Positions 50,187 through 58,969 of a DNA stretch of 64,000 bases are shown one piece after another. Numbering within the stretch: position 1 is the first letter of the stretch; the number at the start of each line of letters is the position of its first letter. Position numbers and translations under genes: made by a program. This stretch comes from Kribbella sindirgiensis (lineage in GTDB: Bacteria > Actinomycetota > Actinomycetes > Propionibacteriales > Kribbellaceae), in assembly GCF_004331435.1 (NCBI RefSeq), contig NZ_SJKA01000001.1, forward strand, positions 434,001 through 498,000. The letters are read 5' to 3'. The notes below the pieces were generated by a model. That model saw only the letters and a program-made list of their open reading frames with translations. It had not been told where the DNA came from and ran no database searches.

Positions 50187-51353
50187 ATGAGGCCCCGCCC
50201 CGCCTTGTTCGCCGTACTGACTTCTCTGGCCGCCGCCGCGCTCGCCGCCTCGAGCGCGGTGGCGGCGCCGTTCACCAACACCGACGCCGACACCGCCGTC
50301 GCCAAGCGGGTGGTCGCGACCGACACCGACGGCGACTCGCTGCCGGACACCTGGGAGACGAACGGGTACGACGCGAACGGTGACGGCGTCGTCGACGTCG
50401 ACCTGCCCGGGATGGGCGCGAACCCGAAGAAGAAGGACCTGTTCGTCGAGATGGACTACATGGCCGGCCGGCTCACCACCACGGCGGCCCTCGACCGGAT
50501 CGTCCAGGTCTTCGCCTCCGCCCCGGTAAGCAACCCCGACGGCAGCACGGGAATCAAGATCCACCTCGACGCCGGCTCCGCGCGCGGTACGACGTACAAC
50601 CTCGGCGGGGGCAACGAGGTCGCGTACGACGCCGACCTGAACCCGTCGGCCACCCAGACGAACGCGATCAAGGCCGCCAACTTCGCGTCGGCGCGGAAGG
50701 CCGTTTTTCACTACATGCTCTGGGGTGACAGCTACGACGGCGGGTGCAGCAGCGGCCAGGCGTTCAACATCCCGAACGACACCTTCATCGTCACGGTCGG
50801 TCCGAAGTGCAACTGGAACGCGACCGACGACATCAACGTCGGCACGTTCATCCACGAGCTCGGCCACAACATCGGGCTGAAGCACGGCGGCACCGACAAC
50901 CTGAACTACAAGCCGAACTACCTGAGCGTGATGAACTACTCGTTCCAGCTCGGCGGGGTGCTCAAGGCCGACGGCACCAAGTACTGGGGCTACTCGAGTG
51001 TCCAGCCGACCTCGATCAACGAGGCCCGGCCGGACGAGACGGTCGGCCTCGGCAGCCTGGGCGCCGCGTACCGGACGAGCTGGAAGTGCCCGAACGGCTC
51101 GACCAGGACGACGGCGGGCGCCGCGAACCAGCCGATCGACTGGAACTGCGACGGCGACACCACCGACACCACCACGGCCGCCGACATCAACGGCGACAAG
51201 ACCACGTCGATCCTGATCGCCCAGAACAACTGGGCCAACATCGTCTTCGGCGGCGGCGCCGTCGGCGGCGGCAGCGCCACCATCGCGAAGACCCCGGCGT
51301 CGGAGCTGGAAGAGCTCACCCACGACGAGTGGACCGAGATGCAACACCGCTGA
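50187..51353 (+). CDS. secreted zinc metalloprotease (metzincin-like)
   Basis: 388 residues with a clear signal peptide (ALFAVLTSLAAAALAASSAVAA). Near the mature N-terminus, DTDGDSLPDTWETNGYDANGDGVVDVDL contains thrombospondin-type-3-like calcium motifs. The catalytic motif FIHELGHNIGLKHGG (HExxHxxxxxH) and Met-turn SVMNYSF mark a metzincin. Further paired cysteines and a second DxNxD-like loop (WNCDGDTTDTTT) follow. Secreted protease, substrate unknown. GAAGGAG precedes the ATG; a strong terminator follows. Confidence 0.9.
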   Translation: MRPRPALFAVLTSLAAAALAASSAVAAPFTNTDADTAVAKRVVATDTDGDSLPDTWETNGYDANGDGVVDVDLPGMGANPKKKDLFVEMDYMAGRLTTTAALDRIVQVFASAPVSNPDGSTGIKIHLDAGSARGTTYNLGGGNEVAYDADLNPSATQTNAIKAANFASARKAVFHYMLWGDSYDGGCSSGQAFNIPNDTFIVTVGPKCNWNATDDINVGTFIHELGHNIGLKHGGTDNLNYKPNYLSVMNYSFQLGGVLKADGTKYWGYSSVQPTSINEARPDETVGLGSLGAAYRTSWKCPNGSTRTTAGAANQPIDWNCDGDTTDTTTAADINGDKTTSILIAQNNWANIVFGGGAVGGGSATIAKTPASELEELTHDEWTEMQHR

Positions 51354-51356
51354 CCG

Positions 51357-51397
51357 GATCCGCCTCCCCGCACCTCAGGTGGGCGGGGAGGCGGATC
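51357..51397 (+). terminator. terminator after the secreted protease gene
   Basis: A perfect 15-bp stem (51357-51371 with 51383-51397) with an 11-base loop starts three bases after the stop codon. No long T-run follows, so strength is uncertain. Confidence 0.7.
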
Positions 51398-51485
51398 TCC
51401 AGCACTCATCAATTGGCCCCGGCGCGGGGTGCTGAGCGTGGCGATGTCTGTTGGGGCGCACTTGTGGAGTGCTGGGCGTCCGCCC

Positions 51486-52319
51486 TCACACCGCCCAGAC
51501 CCCGGTCGCCGCGGTTTCGCGGGCCCAGTCGGTGAAGTCACGCGGGGCGCGACCCAGGATCTGCTCGACTCCGTCGGAGATGTACTCGGAGCGGTGGTTG
51601 CGGATGACGGCGAAGAGGTCGCGGACCGCGTCGGCGTCCTCCGGCGTCAGGCCCTGCTCGATCAGTTCCGCGACGTGCGCTTCCGGGGCGAGGTCGACGT
51701 ACGAGATCTTGCGGCCGGTCGCGGTGGTCAGCTCATCCGCGATCTCGCTCATCGTGAGCGTGCGTGGGCCGGAGATCGCGAGCGTCTGGCCGACGTACGA
51801 CTCGTCGAGCAGCGCCGTCGTCATCACGTCGCCGACGTCGTCGGTGTCGATCCACGCCTCCGCCCCGGTACCGGTGGACACCCGGATCTCACCGGCCAGC
51901 ACGTGGTACCGCAGGAAGTCTTCGCTGAAGCCCTGCGCGAACCAGGCCGGCTGCACGATCGTCCAGTCCCGGCCGCTTGCCTTCACGACGTTCTCCAGGT
52001 CGAGCTGCCCGTCGTACACCGCGAAGTCGCGCCCCGGGCTGCCGACGCCACGGCCCGACAGCAGCACCACGCGCCGCAGCCCCTCGGCCTGCTCGACGAA
52101 CTTGCCGGCCTGCGCGAGCCCGGTCGGCCCGACCGGCGGCGCGAGGTACGCCGTATCGGTGCCGCGGACCGCGTCGGCCCAGGTGCTCTCGTCGTACCAG
52201 TCGAACCGCCGCTCGCTGGACCGGGACGCGAGCCGGTACGGGATGCCCCGCGCGTCGAGCTGCGCCGCGACGCGACGGCCGGTCTTGCCTTTGCCACTGA
52301 GGATCAGAATCGGGTTCAT
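51486..52319 (-). CDS. NmrA/SDR-like NAD(P)-binding protein
   Basis: 277 residues, atypical SDR. N-terminal ILILSGKGKTGRRVAAQL (GxGxxG), SRSSE after beta2 (NADP preference), VVLLSGRGVG, TIVQPAWFAQGFSEDF and a C-terminal helical domain. Resembles QOR2/NmrA quinone reductases or redox sensors. The ATG at 52319 begins the Rossmann fold. Divergent from an AraC gene, a usual regulatory pairing. Confidence 0.9.
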   Translation of the reverse strand: MNPILILSGKGKTGRRVAAQLDARGIPYRLASRSSERRFDWYDESTWADAVRGTDTAYLAPPVGPTGLAQAGKFVEQAEGLRRVVLLSGRGVGSPGRDFAVYDGQLDLENVVKASGRDWTIVQPAWFAQGFSEDFLRYHVLAGEIRVSTGTGAEAWIDTDDVGDVMTTALLDESYVGQTLAISGPRTLTMSEIADELTTATGRKISYVDLAPEAHVAELIEQGLTPEDADAVRDLFAVIRNHRSEYISDGVEQILGRAPRDFTDWARETAATGVWAV

Positions 52320-52410
52320 GGCTCTAGTCCACCGGAGCGCGGTGAGACAAACCATGGCCGTACGCCGCAATTCGATGTTCGGAACGCTCAGTCTGACGTA
52401 GGCTCGCCCC

Positions 52411-53343
52411 ATGGACGTGCTCGACGAACTACTGGCCGGGACCCGCGCGCAGGACGGGGTGTTCAACCTGACGATCCTGGATCTGCCCTGGGCGCTGGAG
52501 ATCCGGGACGAGGCGCCGCTGGCACTCGCGATCCTCGTCCGCGGTTCCGGCTGGCTGGCCCGCGACGGGCTCGAGCCGCTGCGGATGGAGCAGGGCGACG
52601 TCGCGATCGTCACCGGCCCGGAGCCGTACGTCGTCAGCGACAGCCTGAGCACCGCGCCGCAACTCCGGATCCACCCCGGCGGCATCTGCGAACCGTTGCC
52701 CGGGGCACCGATCGACTACTCGGCCCGGCTCGGCGTGCGGACGTACGGCGCCCGCAAGTCCGGCGAGGTGATGGTTGCCAGCGGCACCTATCAGGTCGCG
52801 GGCGACGTCAACCGCCGGCTCATCACCGCCCTCCCGCCGGTGCTCGTCGTACCGGCGGCCGAGGTGGCGGGGTCGGTGATGGACATGATCACCAGCGAGA
52901 TCCAGCGTGACGCGCCCGGTCAGCAGAGCGTGCTGGACCGGTGGCTCGACCTGGCACTGATCACCACGCTGCGCGCGTGGTTCGCCCGGCCGGATTCGCA
53001 CGCGCCGGGGTGGTACCAGGCGCAGACCGATCCGGTGGCGGGTACGGCGTTGCGCCTGCTGCACGAGGATCCGGCGTACCCGTGGAACGTCACCGAGCTC
53101 GCGGATCGGGTCGGGATCTCGCGCGCGTCGCTGGCCCGGCGGTTCAGCGCGGTCGTCGGCGAGGCGCCGATGAGCTACCTGACCGGCTGGCGGATCACGC
53201 TCGCCGCGGATCAGCTGCGATCGACGCGGGACACGGTCGAGACGATCGCCCGGCGGGTCGGGTACGCGAACGCCTTCGCGTTGAGTGTTGCGTTCAAGCG
53301 AGTCCGAGGGGTCACACCGACCGCGCATCGCCGGGCGGCGTGA
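52411..53343 (+). CDS. AraC family regulator (cupin_6 type)
   Basis: 310 residues. N-terminal cupin sensor (LAILVRGSGWLARDGLEPLRMEQGDVAIVTG, plus a HPGGICEP metal-like site) and two C-terminal HTH motifs (NVTELADRVGISRASLARRFSAVVGEAPMSYLTGWRI; ETIARRVGYANAFALSVAFKRVRGVTP). Likely activates the divergent NmrA-like gene. The ATG is six bases after TAGGCT (52399-52404), so leaderless. Coupled by TGATG to the next gene. Confidence 0.93.
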   Translation: MDVLDELLAGTRAQDGVFNLTILDLPWALEIRDEAPLALAILVRGSGWLARDGLEPLRMEQGDVAIVTGPEPYVVSDSLSTAPQLRIHPGGICEPLPGAPIDYSARLGVRTYGARKSGEVMVASGTYQVAGDVNRRLITALPPVLVVPAAEVAGSVMDMITSEIQRDAPGQQSVLDRWLDLALITTLRAWFARPDSHAPGWYQAQTDPVAGTALRLLHEDPAYPWNVTELADRVGISRASLARRFSAVVGEAPMSYLTGWRITLAADQLRSTRDTVETIARRVGYANAFALSVAFKRVRGVTPTAHRRAA

Positions 53344-53879
53344 TGGGACACGAAGAAATCCCGCTGAGTCTTGACGAGTTACGGCAGCTGAGTCTGTGGA
53401 CGGCTGACTGTGCTGAGCAGGCGCTGCCGCTGTTCGAGGCGGCCGCGCCGGGCGATCGGCGAGCGCGGGACGCGATCGAGGCAGCCCGCGAGTTCGGCGC
53501 CGGAGGCAAACGAACGAAGGCCATCCGAACCACTGCGTTCGCAGCACTGAAGGCGGCCGGTGAGATGAAGGACGCAGCCGCCGAAGCGGCTGCGCGGGCG
53601 GCGGTCGGTGCGGCTGGGTCGGCTTATCTGCATCCGTTCGCGGCGGCTACTCAGGTGAAGCACATCGTCGCGGCGGCGCAGTACGCGGCGTACGCGCAGG
53701 AGCTGGCGACCGGCGATCCGGCCGCGGCCGACACGGTCATCCGATGGGCGGTCGAACGCGTCCCGCCCACTGTCCGCGAGATCCTCGGGCGCTACCCCGA
53801 AGGCACTCCCGGCCGTAGCCGCCTCGGCGAGCTGCACCGCCAACTGGAAGCCGAACTCAGGCGACCGTCGACCGCATGA
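53343..53879 (+). CDS. immunity-like protein (Imm-5-like)
   Basis: 178 residues, almost wholly helical and alanine-rich. The N-terminus IPLSLDELRQLSLWTADCAEQALPLFEAAAPGDRRARDAIEAAREF matches a family annotated as putative immunity proteins (imm-5-like). No toxin gene is adjacent, so the immunity label is only by family resemblance. Translationally coupled to the AraC gene (TGATG). Overlaps the convergent dienelactone hydrolase gene by 23 bases. Confidence 0.7.
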   Translation: MGHEEIPLSLDELRQLSLWTADCAEQALPLFEAAAPGDRRARDAIEAAREFGAGGKRTKAIRTTAFAALKAAGEMKDAAAEAAARAAVGAAGSAYLHPFAAATQVKHIVAAAQYAAYAQELATGDPAAADTVIRWAVERVPPTVREILGRYPEGTPGRSRLGELHRQLEAELRRPSTA

Positions 53880-54546
53880 ACGCGAGCGCCTGCGGCCAAG
53901 CCAGCCGGAACGCGTCCGCGTTCACATCCTTGTCATGCCGCGACTTGTCCGAGAACCCATGGTCCGCACCAGGAAAGTACTGCGCGAACGTGGCGCCGGC
54001 GGTCCGCGCCTGCAACACGGTCTGCAACGTCTCGAAGTCCGCATTCGGTACGGCGGCATCCGCGCTCGGGTAGCTCACCAGCACCGGCGCCGTCACCCCG
54101 GCGGCCTCGGCGATCGCGTCGTACGTGTGATGCGGCGGCCGGTTCGACGGCACCGTCGGGTGGAAGGCGACGACGTTCGCCACGCGCTGGTCGCGCGCCC
54201 CGAGCAGGAACGCGAACCGTCCCCCGAGACACCAGCCGATGACGCCGACCTTGCTGCACCCGAGGTCGTCGAACAGGTAGTCCAGCAACGCGCTCTGCTC
54301 GGCGAGAGCGGCATCGTCGTCCATCTCCCGCAGCAGCCCGCTCAGCTCTTCCCGGGTGGCGTTGTCGGTGCTGCGCCCCTTGAACGGGTCCCACACCAGC
54401 GCGGTGATCCCTTCCCCGGCCAACTCGTCGGCCCACTCCCGGATCTGCTCACCGATCCCGGTGATCATCGGTAACAGCAACATGCCGGCCCGCCCGACCC
54501 GCGCGAGATACGCGTCCTGCTCCCCAACCGTCACCGTCACACCCAT
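53857..54546 (-). CDS. dienelactone hydrolase family protein
   Basis: 229 residues, alpha/beta hydrolase. The nucleophile is cysteine in GVIGWCLGGRFAF, as in dienelactone hydrolases; the acid and base are in PSADAAVP and ADHGFSD. Family members open dienelactones in chlorocatechol breakdown or act on other esters/lactones. Monocistronic. Confidence 0.9.
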   Translation of the reverse strand: MGVTVTVGEQDAYLARVGRAGMLLLPMITGIGEQIREWADELAGEGITALVWDPFKGRSTDNATREELSGLLREMDDDAALAEQSALLDYLFDDLGCSKVGVIGWCLGGRFAFLLGARDQRVANVVAFHPTVPSNRPPHHTYDAIAEAAGVTAPVLVSYPSADAAVPNADFETLQTVLQARTAGATFAQYFPGADHGFSDKSRHDKDVNADAFRLAWPQALAFMRSTVA

Positions 54547-54557
54547 GCGCGCATCTT

Positions 54558-54595
54558 AGAGGGCATCTGGGAGCTCTGGCTGCCAGATGCCCTCT
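54558..54595 (-). terminator. terminator of the large secreted protein gene
   Basis: A perfect 13-bp stem (54558-54570 with 54583-54595) and 12-base loop lie directly after the minus-strand stop at 54600. Confidence 0.8.
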
Positions 54596-54599
54596 CGGG

Positions 54600-56537
54600 T
54601 CAGCTGACCTTGACCGTGACGATGATCGACAGTCCGGCGGCATGCTGCTTGGTCGCTGGGCGATAGACGCGGACGTACCACGTGCCGGCACTCGGGAAGG
54701 CGTACCCGAAGCGGGTGATGCGGGTGGTCGGAACCGCAACGGTCTTCGCCGAGGTCCACTTGGTCGCACCCACCTTGCGGACCTGGAGGATCGCGTACGC
54801 TCCGGCGTCGTACGGGTTCGCCAGCGCCTCGTAGGCGACCGCCCGGCCGTGGACGGCCGTCCGAGGCGCGATCCGCCAACTGACGACCGAGCTCGAGACT
54901 GCTCCGATCGCGCGGGTGATCAACGTTTCGCCGGGGACGCTGGAAGCCAGGACCGCACGGAACGCGCCGTTGATCGCGCTGACGAACGGGATCGACGCGA
55001 CGCCTCCGGCCACCGTCTTCGCGGATCCGAGCGTCACCCAACGGGTCGTACCGACGGCCTGCCGCTGCAGGTAGACGGTGACACCCGACGGCGCAGCGGA
55101 CCAGACGTTGAGGCTTCGCATGTCCTGTACGACGACCTTCGCCGTACCGGTGCCGCCGTACGGAACGGCCGGCGCCGAGACGGTGGCCCGGCGCGCGGCG
55201 TACACCGTGGCGGGCACGGCGACGTTGCGCGCGTAACCGTCGGTCGTGTGCAGGAAGAAGGTGAACTTGTTCGCACCGGCGAGCCGCGGCGTCACAGTCG
55301 CGGACTTCCGCAGACTGGGCAGGGGGTTCGGCACCGAACACCAGCTGCCGACGGCAACACTGGTGGAACTCGGCCCGGCCAGACCGACCTCGCACGAGTC
55401 GAGCTGCTTACCGGCCGGCGGATCCGCGCTGAACGCGACGGTCGACGCCCGTCCGACCACCAGCTTCGGGGCCGACATCGCGGCGCTGAAGTCCGTGACC
55501 GTGATGGTCTTGGCGGCCGGCGCGCCGATCAACCGACCTGCAGTGTCGAGCAGGCTCAACGAGATCTGGTGTGTACCGAGCGTGAGCTGCGGGTCGCCCA
55601 TGACGAACTGGACGTTCTGCCACGAGGTGGCCGGGTCCTGCCAGTTCACCGTCTTCCACGCCGGCGTCACGGACACCGCCCGGTCAACCCCGTCGACGGT
55701 CAGCTTCACGACATCCGGCTTGCTCCCACTGAGCAGTGGTCCGGTGATCTTCAGATTCCCACCGACGTACGCCGGGCTGACCTGCGTCCCGGTCCCGGTG
55801 TCGAACAGCACCGGGTCCTGATGGTTCACCCGGACGAACGTGTACTTCCCGGAACCGTAGAAGCCCGACGCGTCGCGCGCTTTGGCCTCGACGCGGTAGA
55901 GACCGTCCGGCACCGCGGCGAAGCCGAGATCGATCACAGCATCGTGGTCGACTCCGCGGGGCACGTCGAACGGCGCTGATCCCGTCAGGACGGGCGCCCC
56001 GGTCGCGAGGTCGATCACCCGCAGCTCGGCGACGTCGTCCCGCGGGTACTGCGAACTGACCCGGAACGTCCCGGTCGTGTCGACGACGGCGTCGCTGAAC
56101 AGCTGCCCGTCGCGGACGTGCCGGAGGTCGGAGATCGACGACGGCGAGGTCACGTAGACATTCCCGCCGCCGAACGCCTGGCCGCCGGACGCGGTGGTCA
56201 GCTTGGCCGTCAGCATCATCGCGCCGAGACCGGGGTGGTTCCAGTCGCCGACCTGCAACGGAACGGTCACCTGGCATCCGCTGCCGCAGGTACCGGACGC
56301 GATCTCCACGGATCCCTTGACGTCGTAGCCGAGGCTGACATCGACCCGGCCGGACGCTTCGCCGCCGAGTTCGACCGACATCTTCACCGGCAGGTCGCCG
56401 AGCGCGACCGTGCTGTCGACGGCCGGGCTGTCCACGGTGACGGTCGGCGTACCGTCCGCGGCGTACGCCGATCCGGTGCCTCCGGCTACCACGGCCAGCA
56501 CCAAGGCAGCTGTCACGGAACGCATCACTGAACGCAT
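54600..56537 (-). CDS. large secreted protein with repeated beta domains
   Basis: 645 residues: signal peptide (SVTAALVLAVVAGGTGSAYAA) followed by several Ig/Bacterial-Ig-like beta-sandwich repeats (for example GTPTVTVDSPAVDSTVALGD and PALRPATVSAPAVPYGGTG-type starts), and a C-terminal TKWTSAKTVAVPTTRITRFGY unit typical of actinobacterial secreted adhesin-like or wall-exposed proteins. Three pairs of cysteines suggest disulfides. No catalytic motif seen. GGGGAG precedes the ATG at 56537. Function unknown. Confidence 0.75.
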   Translation of the reverse strand: MRSVMRSVTAALVLAVVAGGTGSAYAADGTPTVTVDSPAVDSTVALGDLPVKMSVELGGEASGRVDVSLGYDVKGSVEIASGTCGSGCQVTVPLQVGDWNHPGLGAMMLTAKLTTASGGQAFGGGNVYVTSPSSISDLRHVRDGQLFSDAVVDTTGTFRVSSQYPRDDVAELRVIDLATGAPVLTGSAPFDVPRGVDHDAVIDLGFAAVPDGLYRVEAKARDASGFYGSGKYTFVRVNHQDPVLFDTGTGTQVSPAYVGGNLKITGPLLSGSKPDVVKLTVDGVDRAVSVTPAWKTVNWQDPATSWQNVQFVMGDPQLTLGTHQISLSLLDTAGRLIGAPAAKTITVTDFSAAMSAPKLVVGRASTVAFSADPPAGKQLDSCEVGLAGPSSTSVAVGSWCSVPNPLPSLRKSATVTPRLAGANKFTFFLHTTDGYARNVAVPATVYAARRATVSAPAVPYGGTGTAKVVVQDMRSLNVWSAAPSGVTVYLQRQAVGTTRWVTLGSAKTVAGGVASIPFVSAINGAFRAVLASSVPGETLITRAIGAVSSSVVSWRIAPRTAVHGRAVAYEALANPYDAGAYAILQVRKVGATKWTSAKTVAVPTTRITRFGYAFPSAGTWYVRVYRPATKQHAAGLSIIVTVKVS

Positions 56538-56623
56538 TCGCGAATCTCCCCAGAACCCCAAGTGGCGAGTTCCAGATGACTCGCGTCCACTGGATATCGT
56601 CAGCGGCGCGCGGACGTTACAGC

Positions 56624-57007
56624 TCAGCCGACGCCGACCGTCTGGTGGTCCACCTCGATGACGCCGACGACGCGTTCGACGTCGCGGCCGTAGGGCCGGC
56701 CGATGTACTTCTGGGCGATCTGATCGACGAGGTCCCAGCCGGCGTCGCCGTCGATCCACTCGACGACGCGGCCGCGGACGATGACCGGCTCGTACGGGTT
56801 GTCGACCGGAGCGAGCGACAGCGCGACCCGCGGATCGCGGCGGAGGTTGCGGGCCTTCTGGGAGTTCGGGCCGGTCAGGAAGATGATCTTGTCGTCGATC
56901 GAGCTCACCCAGAGCGGGATGGAGTGCGGCGACCCGTCCGGCAGAACGGTGGCCAGGTGGGCGATGGACGTGCTCTCGACAGCGCTGCGTACGGCGGGCT
57001 TCAACAT
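56624..57007 (-). CDS. PPOX-class F420/FMN-binding protein
   Basis: 127 residues, split-barrel flavin-binding fold: AHLATVLPDGSPHSIPLWVSSIDDKIIFLTGPNSQKARNLRRDPRVALSL, then EPVIVRGRVVEW. This pattern fits the F420H2-dependent biliverdin/nitroimidazole reductase group. It follows the DHFR-like gene by 12 bases on the same strand, forming an operon controlled by the divergent HxlR. Confidence 0.9.
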   Translation of the reverse strand: MLKPAVRSAVESTSIAHLATVLPDGSPHSIPLWVSSIDDKIIFLTGPNSQKARNLRRDPRVALSLAPVDNPYEPVIVRGRVVEWIDGDAGWDLVDQIAQKYIGRPYGRDVERVVGVIEVDHQTVGVG

Positions 57008-57019
57008 GGCACTGCTCCT

Positions 57020-57610
57020 TCAGCGGACGATCTCGTAGTGGAGGTGGGTGACGCCGGGCGCGGGCACGGCCTCGATCAGGTTCAGGCGGATGTGCTCGGG
57101 AAGCTCCTGGAAGAACGGCCGGCCGCTGCCGAGCAGGATCGGCACCTGATGCAGCACGATCTCGTCGACGAGACCCGCCTGGAGTGCCGCAGTCGCGACT
57201 CCCCCGCCCATCAGGCCAACGTCCTTCCCGCCGGCCAACTCACGCCCTGCCGCGATCGCGTCCTCGATGGTGTTGGCGAGCGTCTGCTGTTCGCTGATCT
57301 CCGCCACGGGACCATGACTCAGCACGACCAGAGGAGCCTTCGGGTGCGGGCTCCCGCCGCCGAAGTGGCCCGAGTCGTCGTACGTCTTGTGCCCAGCGAC
57401 CATCGCGCCGACCCGACCGGCGAGCGCGTCGAAGACCCGTGCGCTCGGTGCGCTCAGCTTGAAGCCGTCGAACACCCGGCTCGGGGTGTCGCCGTCGAAG
57501 TACCAGTCGAACAGCATCGAGGCGTCGCCGAGACCCCGCTTCGGACCGGAGCCGCGTCCGGTGATGTACCCGTCGACCGAGACGGCGAGGGCGCAGACCA
57601 CCTTGCTCAT
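57020..57610 (-). CDS. dihydrofolate-reductase-family (RibD_C) protein
   Basis: 196 residues, DHFR-like fold as in RibD C-terminal reductases: KVVCALAVSVDGYITGRG, VFDALAGRVGAMVAGHKTYD, and GLMGGGVATAALQAGLVDEIVLHQVPILLGSGRPFF. Likely NADPH reductase of a small molecule. Start ATG at 57610 is preferred. It lies upstream of the PPOX gene and divergent from HxlR, with twin operators between. Confidence 0.9.
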   Translation of the reverse strand: MSKVVCALAVSVDGYITGRGSGPKRGLGDASMLFDWYFDGDTPSRVFDGFKLSAPSARVFDALAGRVGAMVAGHKTYDDSGHFGGGSPHPKAPLVVLSHGPVAEISEQQTLANTIEDAIAAGRELAGGKDVGLMGGGVATAALQAGLVDEIVLHQVPILLGSGRPFFQELPEHIRLNLIEAVPAPGVTHLHYEIVR

Positions 57611-57624
57611 CGTGTTCACCTTCC

Positions 57625-57680
57625 CTTGGGGTTCCTTGAAGGAACGCTAACATGTTGGAGTTTCTTTAGGGAACCCCAAG
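57625..57680. promoter_or_regulatory. HxlR operators
   Basis: GTTCCTTGAAGGAAC (57631-57645) is a perfect odd palindrome; a second copy GTTTCTTTAGGGAAC (57660-57674) differs at three positions. They are also framed by an 11-bp inverted repeat CTTGGGGTTCC/GGAACCCCAAG (57625-57635 with 57670-57680). Location between the DHFR-like and HxlR genes fits HxlR control of both. Confidence 0.75.
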
Positions 57681-57695
57681 AGCTAGACTGGTTTC

Positions 57696-58148
57696 ATGCA
57701 GCGAACGGACTTCAGTGAGATGGCGTGCTCGATCGCGCGCACGCTGGACGTGATCGGCGAGCCGTGGTCTCCGTTGATCCTGCGCGACGTCTGGGTCGGG
57801 TTCTCCCGGTTCGAGCAGCTCCAGGCGGATCTCGGGATCTCCCGCAAGGTACTCACCGAGCGGCTGAACCACTTGGTCGACCGGGACGTCCTGGAGCGCC
57901 GGCCGTACGACAACCGGCCGCGGTACGAGTACGTGCTGACCGACCGCGGCCGGGAGCTGGTCGACGTCCTCATGGTGATGGTTGCCTGGGGCGACAAATG
58001 GCTGGCCGGCCAGGCCGGACCGCCGGTCCTCTACCGGCACCACGCCTGCGGAGAGATCAGCCACGTGGACCTGGCCTGCGCGCACTGCGGCAAGCCGATG
58101 CACGCCGACGACATCGACATCCTCCCCGGCCCCGGCGCCGCGGTCTAG
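57696..58148 (+). CDS. HxlR family regulator
   Basis: 150 residues. Winged helix of HxlR type (CSIARTLDVIGEPWSPLILRDVWVGFSRFEQLQADLGISRKVLTERLNHLVDRDVLERRPYDNRPRYEYVLTDRGREL). A C-terminal CxxC-like HHACGEISHVDLACAHCGKPM segment could bind zinc or sense redox stress, an unusual addition. The ATG is six bases after TAGACT (57684-57689). Overlaps the convergent phosphotransferase end by four bases. Confidence 0.92.
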   Translation: MQRTDFSEMACSIARTLDVIGEPWSPLILRDVWVGFSRFEQLQADLGISRKVLTERLNHLVDRDVLERRPYDNRPRYEYVLTDRGRELVDVLMVMVAWGDKWLAGQAGPPVLYRHHACGEISHVDLACAHCGKPMHADDIDILPGPGAAV

Positions 58149-58957
58149 CTGCAGTACTCGCGAAACACCTCGAGATCGCTGTCCACGCGGGCGATTCGGT
58201 CGAAGCCCCAGGTGTCGACGCCGGGTCGGTCGACCTCGGTCAGCACCCGGGCGGACATGTCCCGCAGACCGCGGGCGAGCAGCGCGAACTCGAGGTGGTC
58301 GGCGTCCAGGTCGTCGGCGCCGTACTCGTCGAGGAACTCCGCCAGCCGATCCCCATCGGCCGCGACCCACACGTCGTACTCCCGGGGCCCGATCACGGCG
58401 TTCTCCCAGTCGAGGATCGCCGCGACCTCACCGTGGTCGTCGATCAAGACGTTCAAACCATGCAGATCCGTGTGACACAGGACGTCGCGCACCGGTTTGA
58501 GTCGCGTTCGTACGTCGTCCAACCGCGCGATCGCCGCCGCCACCACGTCCGCCCGGTCCGCGATCCACGGGTGCTGCAGGTGCCGCCCCAGGGTCCGGAT
58601 GTGCGGCTCGCTGACGTCTGCGGGCGGCAGCGTCACCCGCACCGGCGCCTCGTGCACCTGCCGCAATGCCCGCGCCACCACACGCCAGTCGCTCCAGGTC
58701 GCCGTACGCCCTTCGATATAAGGGAAGACAGCGACGTTCTTCGCGGACAGCTCACCCTGCAGCGTGCGCAACGGCTCCACCACCGGCAGCCCGAGAGCGT
58801 GCAACTCGGCCAACTGCAACAACCCTGACGGCTCCTCGCCTTCCTTCCACACCTTCACGAACCATCGGCCGTCTGCCACCCAGCCGTCGGTCGCGAAGCC
58901 GCCAGGGTGCGGCTCGAGCGAGGAGACGGTCAGTCCGTAGTCGCGTTGCAGGTCCAC
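58145..58957 (-). CDS. APH/choline-kinase-like phosphotransferase
   Basis: 270 residues. Kinase motifs LCHTDLHGLNVLIDDHG (HxDxxxxN) and AILDWENAVIGP (DxD-like) identify the superfamily; GFATDGWVADGRWFVKVWKEGEEP is the ATP-binding N-lobe. Substrate unknown; could phosphorylate an antibiotic or metabolite. GTG start. Lies 12 bases upstream of no same-strand gene; it may be transcribed with the MFS gene upstream. Confidence 0.88.
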   Translation of the reverse strand: MDLQRDYGLTVSSLEPHPGGFATDGWVADGRWFVKVWKEGEEPSGLLQLAELHALGLPVVEPLRTLQGELSAKNVAVFPYIEGRTATWSDWRVVARALRQVHEAPVRVTLPPADVSEPHIRTLGRHLQHPWIADRADVVAAAIARLDDVRTRLKPVRDVLCHTDLHGLNVLIDDHGEVAAILDWENAVIGPREYDVWVAADGDRLAEFLDEYGADDLDADHLEFALLARGLRDMSARVLTEVDRPGVDTWGFDRIARVDSDLEVFREYCS

Positions 58958-58969
58958 ACCCGCATCACA

